64,000 bases of DNA from Bacteroidaceae bacterium. Lineage in GTDB: Bacteria > Bacteroidota > Bacteroidia > Bacteroidales > Bacteroidaceae. Within the stretch, counting starts at the first letter, position 1, and each line of letters starts with the position of its first letter. Made by a program: the position numbers and the translations under genes. Shown here in pieces: positions 8,103 through 16,685 of the stretch. The stretch lies in the NCBI GenBank assembly GCA_017445925.1, contig JAFSRW010000004.1, positions 29,387 through 93,386 of the forward strand, written 5' to 3'. Under the pieces are notes generated by a model. The model was not told the DNA's origin and did no database searches. It saw nothing but the letters and a program-made list of their open reading frames with translations.

Positions 8103-9457
8103 TTAACGGAGCTTCCACTTATTATCTTGCAAGAACCAGCCAATGAAGGCTACGCCCAAGGCGAACTCGTTCTCCGATTTATATTGGCCGTTTCCAATTC
8201 TACGGTTGGTGTAGTCTGCCTTAATCACTAGATTAGGTATTGGACGATAGTTCAGACCGGCTACCCACATCTGGGTTTTCAGCCTGTCGTCGGCAGCTTT
8301 CAGGTTGTTGGCATCCACAATCACCTTCTCTTGTGGGTTGTAATATTCGTAGCGGAAGAACGGAACGAAATCAAGGTATTTCGGATTCTTCATGAAGGCC
8401 TTCAGGTTCAGACCAGCCTCCACACCATAGCTTACGCCACGTTGTGCTATTGGAGCCAGACGGCTGTAAGGCGATTTGCTGCTCAGCTTATTGTTCTTTG
8501 CGGTTAACAGAGAGCTGTTGCCGACGTTTCCACCCAACAGGTTTCCACGAACGGTAAAATATCGATGTCTGTACTGGGCATCTACCGACCAGATGGTTAC
8601 AGGAACCTTAAAAGTATAGGTTTGAGGCTTATCGCTATTGGCAGCTGCATTGTTAATGTAATAGACCGAGGCACCTAACCGAAGACCAGGAACACCCCTA
8701 TAGTTGATGCGAGCAATGTAAGCAGGCGAGGTGAAGTTGTCTGTTTCAAAGAAACCTTGTTTGCCGCCAGCTATCCATTTGTTACGATCGAAACCATTGG
8801 CATTAAGGCCTGCAACTATCATAGCCTGATAATCGAAGGAAGCCCATTTTTTGCCGAATTCACCGAGAAAACTGATACCCGTTTCGTGCCAAGTGCTGGG
8901 CAAAAGGGTTGTTTCGCCTTCAGGTCGAACGGTACCAAAGAAGTTGATGGGCTCGTGATGCGTGTTGGTCAGACCAACGGGAATAATCTGATGTCCTGCG
9001 CGAACCATAAAATGATTATTCAGTCGGTATGTTATATGGAATTGCTCCAAGGCCACTTCACCGCCCTTCTCAACCTCAGTCTCGTATTCGCCGTTTTCGG
9101 TATTCTCAATCTCGTAGGCAGTGCCTGTGCCTCCAGCCTCAAATTCAACTTCTACGCCCAAGTTCCAATGTTTATTGAATTTATAGTCGCCTGCTAATAC
9201 AAAACGGGGGATAGAAATGGTGTTACGCTTAAAGTCGCTGTTACCCTGAGACGTTCCGTTAAACCGATTGATACCATAGTTCTTGAACTGAGCCAGAATC
9301 TCACCATAGCCGCCAACACGATAACGCCCATAGCTATCCATTTCAGTAGAATCATTGTTCCATTGGGCGTGGGCGTCAGTTCCAATTGAAAATTGAAAAT
9401 TGAAAATTGGAAAGTACCAATAATCAACGCCAATGTTAGTAGTAATCTCTTCATCAT
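8103..9457 (-). CDS. Porin-like outer-membrane beta-barrel, out of frame at a 7-bp array
   Basis: Two frames are needed. From the ATG pair at 9457/9454 one frame gives a signal peptide start (MMKRLLLTLALIIGT), then enters a 7-bp array. The mature protein, about 425 residues ending at 8103, is in another frame whose only upstream start is a TTG. With one extra 7-bp unit, or two fewer, the frames join and the signal peptide ends in TDAHA/QWNN, a good AxA cleavage site. The barrel part (VRAGHQIIPVGLTN, FDYQAMIVAGLNANGF, KADYTNRRIG) resembles porin O/P-type proteins. As sequenced the gene should make no exported protein. First gene of the imelysin/DHOR operon. Confidence 0.75.
9382..9410 (-). repeat. 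7-bp array (AATTTTC) in the porin signal-peptide region
   Basis: Three full units plus four bases. Between the last in-frame Gly codon of the signal part and the first of the mature part there are 35 nt (2 modulo 3); 42 nt or 21 nt would be in frame. Ends are CCAATT and AATTGG. Confidence 0.9.
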
Positions 9458-9482
9458 TCAATCATGTTTTGGTTTCCGGCTG

Positions 9483-9513
9483 CAAAGGTACGGCGTGTTT
9501 ATAGACCCCACAA
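9483..9513 (-). promoter_or_regulatory. Promoter of the porin/imelysin/DHOR operon
   Basis: Minus-strand TACCTTTG at 9483-9490 with TTG at 9511-9513, 20 nt apart; both match the Bacteroidetes sigma-ABfr pattern. About 26 nt before the ATG at 9457. Confidence 0.7.
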
Positions 9514-9632
9514 TACACAAATTCTATGAAATTGCAGCCTAACCAGAACCCCCTCTTTACCCGATTTTGATGAAAGATAAATTACTGTAAAGGGACAAAC
9601 AGATATCAAATCCCAATAGTAAGAAGCCTGAA

Positions 9633-9762
9633 TTGACCTTCGGTCGAGCCAGCTCACGCTCGGAAGAACTCAAACAAGTTCGGTTCTCCTCTCGCTCAAT
9701 CGCTGCCTTCGAGGAGAATTAAGGCTTCAAACTCCTTGAAGCCTGCGATTGAGTGAGAGGAG
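9633..9762. repeat. REP-like dispersed element with nested hairpin, copy 1
   Basis: The 445-nt gap 9458-9902 holds no gene. Bases 9633-9710 are about 80% identical by eye to 14325-14399. Copy 1 continues into a large hairpin: arms 9686-9703 and 9745-9762 pair at 17 of 18 positions, with an inner perfect 9-bp stem (9722-9730 with 9736-9744). Looks like an intergenic extragenic-palindrome family. Confidence 0.7.
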
Positions 9763-9877
9763 ACTCTTTGCTGCTTATTTGTGATAATTATGACATTGCG
9801 CTGAAAAATTGACAGTTTTTTTTATATCTGAGACGTAACATTTTTCGATTTCGTATACTATACTGATAGAAAAGTAT

Positions 9878-9885
9878 TAATTTTG
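9878..9885 (+). promoter_or_regulatory. -7 box before RhuM/Fic gene
   Basis: TAATTTTG, 17 nt upstream of the ATG at 9903. No convincing -33 element. Confidence 0.45.
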
Positions 9886-9902
9886 CAAAAGAATTCGAAA
9901 GT

Positions 9903-10877
9903 ATGAAACAGGATCAGATTGTAATCTATCAGACAGAGGACGGACAGACACAGATTGATGTCCGTCTGGAGAACGAGACGGTATGGTTAAATGTTGCACA
10001 GATGGCTTCGCTCTTTATGAAGGAGGAATCAAACGTGAGACGACACGTTTTGAATGCCTTCAGAGAGGGCGAGTTGGAGCGTGACGATAATAACGTGCAT
10101 TTTTTACACGTTAATGGCGTGAAGAAACCTGTGCCGTTTTATAGCCTTGATGTTATCATCTCTGTTGGCTATCGCGTTCATAGCAAACGTGGTACCGCCT
10201 TCCGCATCTGGGCTCGAAAGATTATCAAGGACTACCTTGTGAAAGGATATGCTGTAAACCAACGTATACATAGTGAGCAGATTAGCGAACTGCGCCAATT
10301 GGTTCAGATGTTAGGACGTACCATACAGAATCAGCATTTGGAACAGAACGACGAGAATCAGGCTTTGTTTGATATTGTTGTAGACTATACCTATGCGCTC
10401 GACACACTCGATGACTACGACTATCAGCGACTAAGTGTCGGTAAAACCACCCAAGAAGATAGGTTCCGTGCTACCTATGAGAACGCGATGGAGGCTATAC
10501 AGGCTCTTCGTGATAAGTTTGGTGGCTCGACGCTGTTTGGTAATGAGAAAGATGAGTCGTTTAAGAGCAGCATTGGCCAAATATACCAGACATTTGGAGG
10601 TGACGAGCTCTATCCGAGTGTGGAGGAGAAGGCTGCTATGCTGCTGTATCTGGTTACGAAGAACCACTCATTTAGCGATGGTAACAAACGCATTGCTGCC
10701 ACGTTGTTCCTTTGGTTCCTGAATAATAACGGTATTCTATATCGTGAGGATGGTTCGAAGCGACTGGCTGACAACACCCTTGTGGCTCTGACGCTGATGA
10801 TTGCCGAGAGCAAGACGGAGGAGAAGGACGTGATGGTGAAGGTGGTGGTAAACCTGATTAACCAGAGGAACGAGTAA
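9903..10877 (+). CDS. RhuM-family protein with C-terminal Fic/Doc domain
   Basis: 324 residues. The N-terminal 115 residues are the RhuM virulence-protein domain (RLENETVWLNVAQMASLF, FYSLDVIISVGYRVHSKRG, FRIWA). After a helical linker comes a Fic/Doc domain with HSFSDGNKR at 255-263, the HxFx(D/A)GNKR signature. Fic proteins transfer AMP or phosphate to target proteins; Lys-Arg at the end is closer to Doc kinases than to classical HPFxxGNGR AMPylators. Cytoplasmic. No antitoxin-sized gene or inhibitory helix partner adjoins it. Function in cells unknown. Its stop is 20 nt from the convergent GH36 gene. A second RhuM-like start is at 63947. Confidence 0.85.
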   Translation: MKQDQIVIYQTEDGQTQIDVRLENETVWLNVAQMASLFMKEESNVRRHVLNAFREGELERDDNNVHFLHVNGVKKPVPFYSLDVIISVGYRVHSKRGTAFRIWARKIIKDYLVKGYAVNQRIHSEQISELRQLVQMLGRTIQNQHLEQNDENQALFDIVVDYTYALDTLDDYDYQRLSVGKTTQEDRFRATYENAMEAIQALRDKFGGSTLFGNEKDESFKSSIGQIYQTFGGDELYPSVEEKAAMLLYLVTKNHSFSDGNKRIAATLFLWFLNNNGILYREDGSKRLADNTLVALTLMIAESKTEEKDVMVKVVVNLINQRNE

Positions 10878-10896
10878 TAAAAGCCTCCGTTCCCTC

Positions 10897-12945
10897 TCAC
10901 TTCTTCTCGTACTTCAGCAGAAGGCTGGTGCGAGGTTGGGGTAGGGTAAGCGTTAGGCCGTTGGATAATTGTTGGCCTGTGTATTCCTTGGTCTCGCCAT
11001 TATCCTTATTAAATACACGGTATATGGCTGTGGGGTTTAGGCTGGAGAGGCAGACATCATAGGTGGGAGATTCGCAAGCAGCACGACGGAAAGCTATAAT
11101 ATAGCCCGTTTCATCGGAAGGACGATGAAGTTGATAGGCCAACCAGATGTCATCACCTGTAAGGTCGCCCGTACCTGAAAGGGGATAGAAATCTTCGTAA
11201 AAATAGGGTCGTACCTCCTGGAATTCCTGCATGGTACGGGCCATATCGGTGAACGACTCGCCTTGCTGAGTCAGTTTCCAGTTGAATACCACTGCGCTGC
11301 CAAGGGATGAACGGGAATCGAAGGGATTCACGTGATAACTGCCTGTTGCGTGCTGGGGAAGATAGAATTCCAGGCCATAGGTGTGGCATTGATAGCCCAC
11401 AGGCTCACCGTAGTTGTAATCTGTACGCCACATGGGAGCACTACGCAGCATAGTCTCATAGTCCAGACGCCTTCCACCGCTGGCACAGTTGTCGATAAGG
11501 AGGTGTGGGAAACGGGAAAGCAGATAGTCCCAATAGTCGTAAAGTCCCATAATGTACTTTACTTCCGTGATACCCTTGCGTCCTTCTGTATCATTGGCCA
11601 ACCAAATGCTTTCAGGAGCGATATTAAAGTCCTGCCGGTAGTGGTCGATGCCGTTCTCTTCCAGCAGATCACCTATTGTCTTACTCATCCATTGACAAGC
11701 CTCAGGGTTACCCAGGTTAAAGAGCCTGTTGTCACCACCAGCGGCCAGCATCCATTCGGGATGTTCGCGTTCCCAAAGGCTACCCTTATAAACACGTTCA
11801 GGCTCGAACCAGACCATAAATGATGTATGAGGTGTCTTATGGATGTAGTCAGAGATGGGCTTGAATCCATTAGGGAAGCGTTCTGTATCGGGCATCCAAT
11901 TGCCAACGGTGTTGTACCAGTTCTTGCCTGTAGCGTAATCAGCTGCCTCGGTATACCAACCGGCATCCAGCCAGAAGGCTTCAGGATTCAAACCAAACAT
12001 CCTTGTACGCTGAACCAGAGCAATGGCATACTCGGTAGTCATGCAAGTATACTCGTTGCAGGGAGCTGGGTCACCCCAGTTAAAGCCTCCGAACATGGGG
12101 TACCAGGCGGGTTGGTTATCAATCTTCCTTGAGTGGTGTGCCAACATAAACCGACGAAAACGATTGTGCCCCATCATACGGTCTGTTCCCTGCCAGAAGA
12201 GCAGGCAGACGCTGGCTGTGCGGATGCGTTCGTTTGGCAACAAGCCTGCATTGAAGTGCTTCAAGCCTGCTTTCAGTTGGACTCGTTGGTTATCTGTGCG
12301 GGTAATCTGGCTTTGCCAAGTGCCCGTCCAACCAATAGCCACCATAACACCTTCGTTTGGCGCTGTTTGAAGGTTGAAGAAAGGGAAAGCCCCATCAGAA
12401 GAGCGCCCGCCTCGGGGCTCCATATTTAATGTGTCATCCATTTGAAGGAGCCGTTCGCGTGGGGCAAAGTCAGCACGACTGGCATTACTGCCTTCTGCAT
12501 AATAGACTTTGGGAACTCCGGCTTGGTGGCGGAAGGTAATATCTGCTGTCTGCACCTGACTGATGGCTGGTGTGATATGGGTGCCGGTATTCTCAAAACG
12601 CAATACCCATTCTATGGTGCCGAAGTCCGTCCAACCTGTTACTTCGCACTCCACCCTAAGGCCCGTTTTGCTATCGGTGTAATGGGCAAGATAGCGTATT
12701 TGGCTCTCTTCTGTACTGGGCATACGTGTAAGGCTGTGATTGCATCGCTTCAGCACTTCTGCAGAGGACTGACCACCATATACAAAAGAGAAAGGTGGTG
12801 TTTTCCCCTTACCGAACTGTGATTTTATCCAGCGTTCCACTTGCACTGGCTTACCGTTTTGTACAAAGGTTCCCTGAGCCTTGGCGATTAGCGCACAGAA
12901 AAGGAGTGCAATAGCACATAGTACAGATTTCAAGATGCTTCTCAT
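10897..12945 (-). CDS. GH36 alpha-galactosidase, exported
   Basis: 682 residues with a signal peptide (cleavage near AKA/QGT, residue 23). Family GH36 melibiase: an N-terminal beta-sandwich (to about 270), a TIM barrel with WLDAGW at 325-330, the nucleophile Asp439 in YRQDFN, and the acid/base Asp495 in CASGGRRLD (487-495), then a C-terminal beta domain. It releases alpha-galactose from raffinose-type oligosaccharides, galactomannan side chains or host glycans, most likely in the periplasm. Single gene with its own promoter at 12960-12988; no SusC/D pair nearby. Confidence 0.93.
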   Translation of the reverse strand: MRSILKSVLCAIALLFCALIAKAQGTFVQNGKPVQVERWIKSQFGKGKTPPFSFVYGGQSSAEVLKRCNHSLTRMPSTEESQIRYLAHYTDSKTGLRVECEVTGWTDFGTIEWVLRFENTGTHITPAISQVQTADITFRHQAGVPKVYYAEGSNASRADFAPRERLLQMDDTLNMEPRGGRSSDGAFPFFNLQTAPNEGVMVAIGWTGTWQSQITRTDNQRVQLKAGLKHFNAGLLPNERIRTASVCLLFWQGTDRMMGHNRFRRFMLAHHSRKIDNQPAWYPMFGGFNWGDPAPCNEYTCMTTEYAIALVQRTRMFGLNPEAFWLDAGWYTEAADYATGKNWYNTVGNWMPDTERFPNGFKPISDYIHKTPHTSFMVWFEPERVYKGSLWEREHPEWMLAAGGDNRLFNLGNPEACQWMSKTIGDLLEENGIDHYRQDFNIAPESIWLANDTEGRKGITEVKYIMGLYDYWDYLLSRFPHLLIDNCASGGRRLDYETMLRSAPMWRTDYNYGEPVGYQCHTYGLEFYLPQHATGSYHVNPFDSRSSLGSAVVFNWKLTQQGESFTDMARTMQEFQEVRPYFYEDFYPLSGTGDLTGDDIWLAYQLHRPSDETGYIIAFRRAACESPTYDVCLSSLNPTAIYRVFNKDNGETKEYTGQQLSNGLTLTLPQPRTSLLLKYEKK

Positions 12946-12959
12946 AACAATTCTTTTTG

Positions 12960-12988
12960 CAAAGTTACGAATAAGTGAGAAAAAACAA
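12960..12988 (-). promoter_or_regulatory. Promoter of the GH36 gene
   Basis: Minus-strand TAACTTTG at 12960-12967 and TTG at 12986-12988, 18 nt apart; 14 nt before the ATG at 12945. It lies back to back with the promoter for the gene at 13032. Confidence 0.65.
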
Positions 12989-12997
12989 AGTTTTTTT

Positions 12998-13027
12998 TTG
13001 CATTTCTCTTACTAAATCGTAACTTCG
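12998..13027 (+). promoter_or_regulatory. Promoter of the lipoprotein gene at 13032, near-leaderless
   Basis: TTG at 12998-13000, 19-nt spacer, TAACTTCG at 13020-13027 (one mismatch to TAnnTTTG), four bases before the ATG. Confidence 0.5.
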
Positions 13028-13031
13028 CACC

Positions 13032-13448
13032 ATGAGACGATGGATTATTTTGAGTATGGTGGCTTGTGTGGCGTGCTTTGCATTGACAGGCTGTGACAAG
13101 CTGGATGACAGCGATGGCGAAATCATGAACGAGATATTGCCAGGCAAGTGGTCGTTCTCCTACATATTCAAGGATGATGCCGACCCAGGGCTGGAGTTTG
13201 AGTACAAGTTTGTGTTGTTCAACGAGGACAAAACATGTGCCCTGACCTATGATGATGGTGCCCTAAACGGTACCTATCAGGCAACAAGTGCCGTGATACG
13301 TATTGTGAGCAGTGATATCGATGACCAAGAGCGCATCATCCTATGGCGCATCGTATCCTTATCTTCCAAACAGATTATTGCAGAATACAGCTTTGATTAC
13401 CATGATCAGAGCTTTACGGTTGTAGTAACACTGGACAAGCAGAATTAG
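13032..13448 (+). CDS. Small lipocalin-like lipoprotein
   Basis: 138 residues. Signal peptide with lipobox at LTGC (Cys21), then about 115 residues with the pattern GKWSFSYIF ... LFNEDKTCALTYDDGALNGTY, typical of the lipocalin-like/DUF families of Bacteroidales lipoproteins that bind small hydrophobic ligands or act as inhibitors. No specific function can be given. It is convergent with the DUF4249 gene, one base between the stops. Confidence 0.6.
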   Translation: MRRWIILSMVACVACFALTGCDKLDDSDGEIMNEILPGKWSFSYIFKDDADPGLEFEYKFVLFNEDKTCALTYDDGALNGTYQATSAVIRIVSSDIDDQERIILWRIVSLSSKQIIAEYSFDYHDQSFTVVVTLDKQN

Positions 13449-13449
13449 G

Positions 13450-14262
13450 CTATTCCTCTTCTACCTCGCTGCGATGGAATTTTCGGTACAGGTTCACGTA
13501 GCTGTATGCCGAGAAGTAGCCCAAACAGCCTCCCGAGAAGTTACGTATGGGGTTGGTTCCTGCACTTTCCATCACTTGCATAGAGTAAAGATAGTCGTAT
13601 GACGCACGGTCTATGGCTCGTACCTCAATGCGGAGGGCATCGTTTTCCTGCAAAGCGTCTGAATCACCATCGTCCATTTTGTTCTCTGCAGTAAAACCGA
13701 ACAGTTGCTGCAGCTCACCGCCTTTATTCTTTTCGTCGTTCATCACAGCCCACCGATAGCCTATGTTGTTGCGATAGATGTGCATGAAATAGTAGTTGTT
13801 GCGGTCGGGGTCGTCCTGAATACGGAGATCGCCGTAGAGTACGCGCTGTGAAAACATTTTCTGCCAAAAGAAACGGAAGGACTTCACTTCTGGAACATCC
13901 TGCATGGTAGAGGAGGAGCTGAAATGATGGTCATTCACATAAATATCCAGATTGTAGGTAATACCTGGATCACCAACGGTTTCCGATGTATAGATACCGT
14001 TACGGGTATAGCGCAGTGTGTCGTTGAGTTCATAGTACTTGCAACTTATCACAATGACGGCATCTTCCACAACGTGGTCGCGAAGTTCATTATCTGTGAC
14101 GTTTTGTGTGGTGCTCAATCGTACGTTAGTGCCATTCTGCGTCAGCGAGGCCTCAGCTACGTAGTGTTGGTCTGTCTCGCGGTAGTCAATGGGTATCTCT
14201 TTCTCGCAGGACAGCAGAAGCAGCAATAAGAAGAATACTATGTATTTTAATTCAAAATTCAT
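13450..14262 (-). CDS. DUF4249 lipoprotein, partner of the TonB receptor
   Basis: 270 residues; signal peptide and lipobox ending LLSC (Cys19). The first domain (HYVAEASLTQNGTNVRLSTT) and the later DALRIEVRAIDRASYDYL ... NPIRNFSGGCLGYFSAYS match DUF4249, a surface lipoprotein family commonly encoded just after a TonB-dependent receptor. It probably binds the receptor substrate at the cell surface. Gene follows the receptor by 170 nt, a gap that holds a REP-like element and a 7-bp array. Substrate unknown. Confidence 0.8.
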   Translation of the reverse strand: MNFELKYIVFFLLLLLLSCEKEIPIDYRETDQHYVAEASLTQNGTNVRLSTTQNVTDNELRDHVVEDAVIVISCKYYELNDTLRYTRNGIYTSETVGDPGITYNLDIYVNDHHFSSSSTMQDVPEVKSFRFFWQKMFSQRVLYGDLRIQDDPDRNNYYFMHIYRNNIGYRWAVMNDEKNKGGELQQLFGFTAENKMDDGDSDALQENDALRIEVRAIDRASYDYLYSMQVMESAGTNPIRNFSGGCLGYFSAYSYVNLYRKFHRSEVEEE

Positions 14263-14324
14263 GATTCAAAATTTGCAATTAACAATTAAATGTTCAACAG
14301 TAAACGGTAAACCAACTTTCAACT

Positions 14325-14399
14325 TTGACCTTCGGTCGAGCCTGCTCACGCTCGGGATAATAAACAAGTTTCTTCTCCTCTCGCTAAATTGCAGCCTTC
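14325..14399. repeat. REP-like dispersed element, copy 2
   Basis: Second copy of the element at 9633-9710; shares GACCTTCGGTCGAGCC and the CTCACGCTCGG and TTCTCCTCTCGCT words. Here it lacks the outer hairpin arm and is directly followed by a 7-bp array. Confidence 0.65.
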
Positions 14400-14439
14400 A
14401 ATTTTCAACTTTCAATTTTTAACTTTCAATTTTCAAAAT
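14398..14439. repeat. 7-bp array (TCAATTT/TCAACTT type)
   Basis: About six degenerate units between the TonB receptor stop and the REP-like element; its end overlaps the last codons of the receptor frame. Confidence 0.7.
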
Positions 14440-16505
14440 TTAAGATTAAAACTTACTGATGGTACTATACCGAACAGACTGTACTGCTTGGCTTTGGTAC
14501 CTCGTCCATACTGGCTATCCTCGAAGGTGATGAGGTAGGGATTGTAACGGTTGTAGAGGTTATAGATGCCAAAGGTCCACTCTCGGGTCAGTCGGCCTTT
14601 ACATATTTTCTTCTCCCACGTAGCTCCTATATCCAGGCGGTGATAGTTGGGCGCACGGTAGCCGTTGCGCTCAGCGTAATAGTATATGTAGTTATCAATT
14701 ATCTGATATTTGGCGCTAGGAGCTGTGAAGGCTTGTCCCGAGTAGAAAATCCACGTGGCATTAAATGTCCATGTGGGGCTGAGCTTATAGCGGGCTACGA
14801 TGTTGATGTCGTGACGGCGGTCATTGTTGGCATTGTACCATTGCCCTTCGCTGATACCATCGATGCGAGTCTTCGACCACGATAGGGTATAGCTGAACCA
14901 TCCTGTCAATCGCCCTGTATTCTTGCGTACACACAACTCGGCACCATATCCCCTGCCTTCGCCTGCGAGCACCAATCGCTCTATCTCTATGGCTGAAGCA
15001 AAACTGATGCCGTCGCGATAGTCAAGCACATTGTCCACATGGCGGTAATAGCCTTCGAGCGAGAAGTCGTAGTCTTGGGACGGTGTCATCATGAAAAGAC
15101 CCAGGCTCACTTGGTCGGCCACCTCAGGTTTCACCAGATTACTGCTGATGGCATAACGGTCGAATGGGGTGGTGGTGTTCTGGTTGCGTAGCGCGTGGAT
15201 GTTCTGACTGGTTCGACTATATCCAGCCTTTACGCTCATCCATTCCCGAGGTTGCCATACAAGGCTCAGGCGGGGTTCCCATGTAACGTGTGTCTTAACG
15301 GGCAGGTTCTTCTGCCGTTTGTAAATCCAGGTGATATTCCCTTTTTCGTCGATGTCGTAGTAATAAGGACCGCCCAGTGCAGAGAAAGCCGTCAGATGCA
15401 GACCTGCTGAGGTAGTCAGTTGCTTTAGGGGGCTGAATTGCCAGTTTACCCAGGCACTGTTGTCCCATCCCTTGCGCTGCTCCTTCTCGCGGTTGTTCCA
15501 GCGCAACCATTCTGCCGACTTAACATCGCTAATCATGGTCTGTGCACCCATATTCAACTCATGATGTCCCCACAGCAGTTGGAAGTTTTGTCGCAAACCA
15601 AGATGGCGGATATGCCCCAGGTATTCAATGTCCATACCACCAATGTGTATGCCGTTGTTTGTCTGGTAGGAGGAGGCAAACAGCGTGGTCTGTGATGAGG
15701 AGAGTCCGCGGAAGTTGTGCCCCCAAGTCAGGCTACCGGCCAGATTGCTCCACCTCATGTCCACCATATCGTTAAGTCTGGTTTTATCATGGCTGCCAAA
15801 GAACGAGAGGTACATCTTGTTACGTTCGTTTATGCGCCAGTCCAGTTTCAGGTTGGTATCGAAGAAGTAGAGAGAGTTGTCGCGATACTTTTTGATGGGT
15901 TTCATGAACAGGTCGATGTACGAACGACGTACATTGAACAACATCATCAGTTTATCTTTAACGATGGGGCCTTCCACCGAAGCCTTGGCAGAGATTAGTC
16001 CGATGCTGGCATTCCCGCCCCAGCGGTCAGAACGACCCGTACGACCGATGATGTCCAAAACTGCTGATGAGGCTCCGCCATATTGGGCAGGCACCAAACC
16101 CTTGTAAAGAGTGGCAGAAGCCAGTGCATTATCGTTGAAGGCAGAGAAGAGACCTGCCAGATGTCCGATGTTATAGACTGGCGCCTTGTCGTAAAGGATG
16201 GTATTCTGTGCCGCTGTGCCGCCTCTCACCTGAAAGCTGCTGGAGCCGTCGCTCTCCGACTTCACGCCAGGCAACAGTTGTAGCGAACGCATAATATCCA
16301 CCTCTCCGAACAGAGCCGGTGCAGCAGTCAGTTCTTTCACCTGAATCTGCTCGGCTCCTATCTGTACGGCCTTTATGCGTCGCTGGGCATTATAGGCATT
16401 GATAAGCACCTCGTGCAACTCCTTCTCCTTCACGGTGGCGGTATCCACCTGAGCTATTGCATACGTTGGCAACAAGGCCATTATCAAGAAACATAATCTG
16501 TTCAT
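14433..16505 (-). CDS. TonB-dependent outer-membrane receptor
   Basis: 690 residues from the ATG at 16505 (MNRLCFLIMALLPTYAIA/Q signal peptide). The same frame is open further upstream to 17192, but that part is antisense to the divergent regulator gene and has no signal peptide, so it is not used. Plug domain about 60-170 (ALFGEVDIMRSLQLLPGV, SFQVRGG, NTILYDKAPVYN), then a 22-strand barrel with C-terminal VSFNLKF. It lacks the usual N-terminal carboxypeptidase-like domain. Imports a siderophore, metal complex or glycan with TonB energy. Paired with DUF4249 downstream and divergent from a hemerythrin-LuxR regulator, which hints at iron, oxygen or NO control. Confidence 0.88.
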   Translation of the reverse strand: MNRLCFLIMALLPTYAIAQVDTATVKEKELHEVLINAYNAQRRIKAVQIGAEQIQVKELTAAPALFGEVDIMRSLQLLPGVKSESDGSSSFQVRGGTAAQNTILYDKAPVYNIGHLAGLFSAFNDNALASATLYKGLVPAQYGGASSAVLDIIGRTGRSDRWGGNASIGLISAKASVEGPIVKDKLMMLFNVRRSYIDLFMKPIKKYRDNSLYFFDTNLKLDWRINERNKMYLSFFGSHDKTRLNDMVDMRWSNLAGSLTWGHNFRGLSSSQTTLFASSYQTNNGIHIGGMDIEYLGHIRHLGLRQNFQLLWGHHELNMGAQTMISDVKSAEWLRWNNREKEQRKGWDNSAWVNWQFSPLKQLTTSAGLHLTAFSALGGPYYYDIDEKGNITWIYKRQKNLPVKTHVTWEPRLSLVWQPREWMSVKAGYSRTSQNIHALRNQNTTTPFDRYAISSNLVKPEVADQVSLGLFMMTPSQDYDFSLEGYYRHVDNVLDYRDGISFASAIEIERLVLAGEGRGYGAELCVRKNTGRLTGWFSYTLSWSKTRIDGISEGQWYNANNDRRHDINIVARYKLSPTWTFNATWIFYSGQAFTAPSAKYQIIDNYIYYYAERNGYRAPNYHRLDIGATWEKKICKGRLTREWTFGIYNLYNRYNPYLITFEDSQYGRGTKAKQYSLFGIVPSVSFNLKF

Positions 16506-16509
16506 GCTG

Positions 16510-16517
16510 CAAAAATA
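16510..16517 (-). promoter_or_regulatory. Possible -7 box of TonB receptor
   Basis: Minus-strand TATTTTTG four bases before the ATG at 16505; same close spacing as at 3149, 13020 and 20693. No clear -33 element. Confidence 0.35.
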
Positions 16518-16637
16518 TATAAAAAAGTTGGATTCTGACATTCCATTGCACAAAACTTTTTCTTTGGGGAAACTCTCAATACCCACTTTTGATGATTTTG
16601 GGGGTATTGCATGTAGTCTGCTCATTAAAATAGGTGG

Positions 16638-16664
16638 TTGGTTCACAACTTTTCTGTACCTTTG
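16638..16664 (+). promoter_or_regulatory. Promoter of hemerythrin-LuxR gene
   Basis: TTG at 16638-16640 and TACCTTTG at 16657-16664, 16 nt apart; 21-nt leader to the ATG at 16686. Confidence 0.6.
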
Positions 16665-16685
16665 CAGCAGAAAAAACAAAAAGCA

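Noticed and set aside
9903-10877. Toxin-antitoxin pair
   Set aside because: No small partner gene on either side, so only the Fic domain is claimed.
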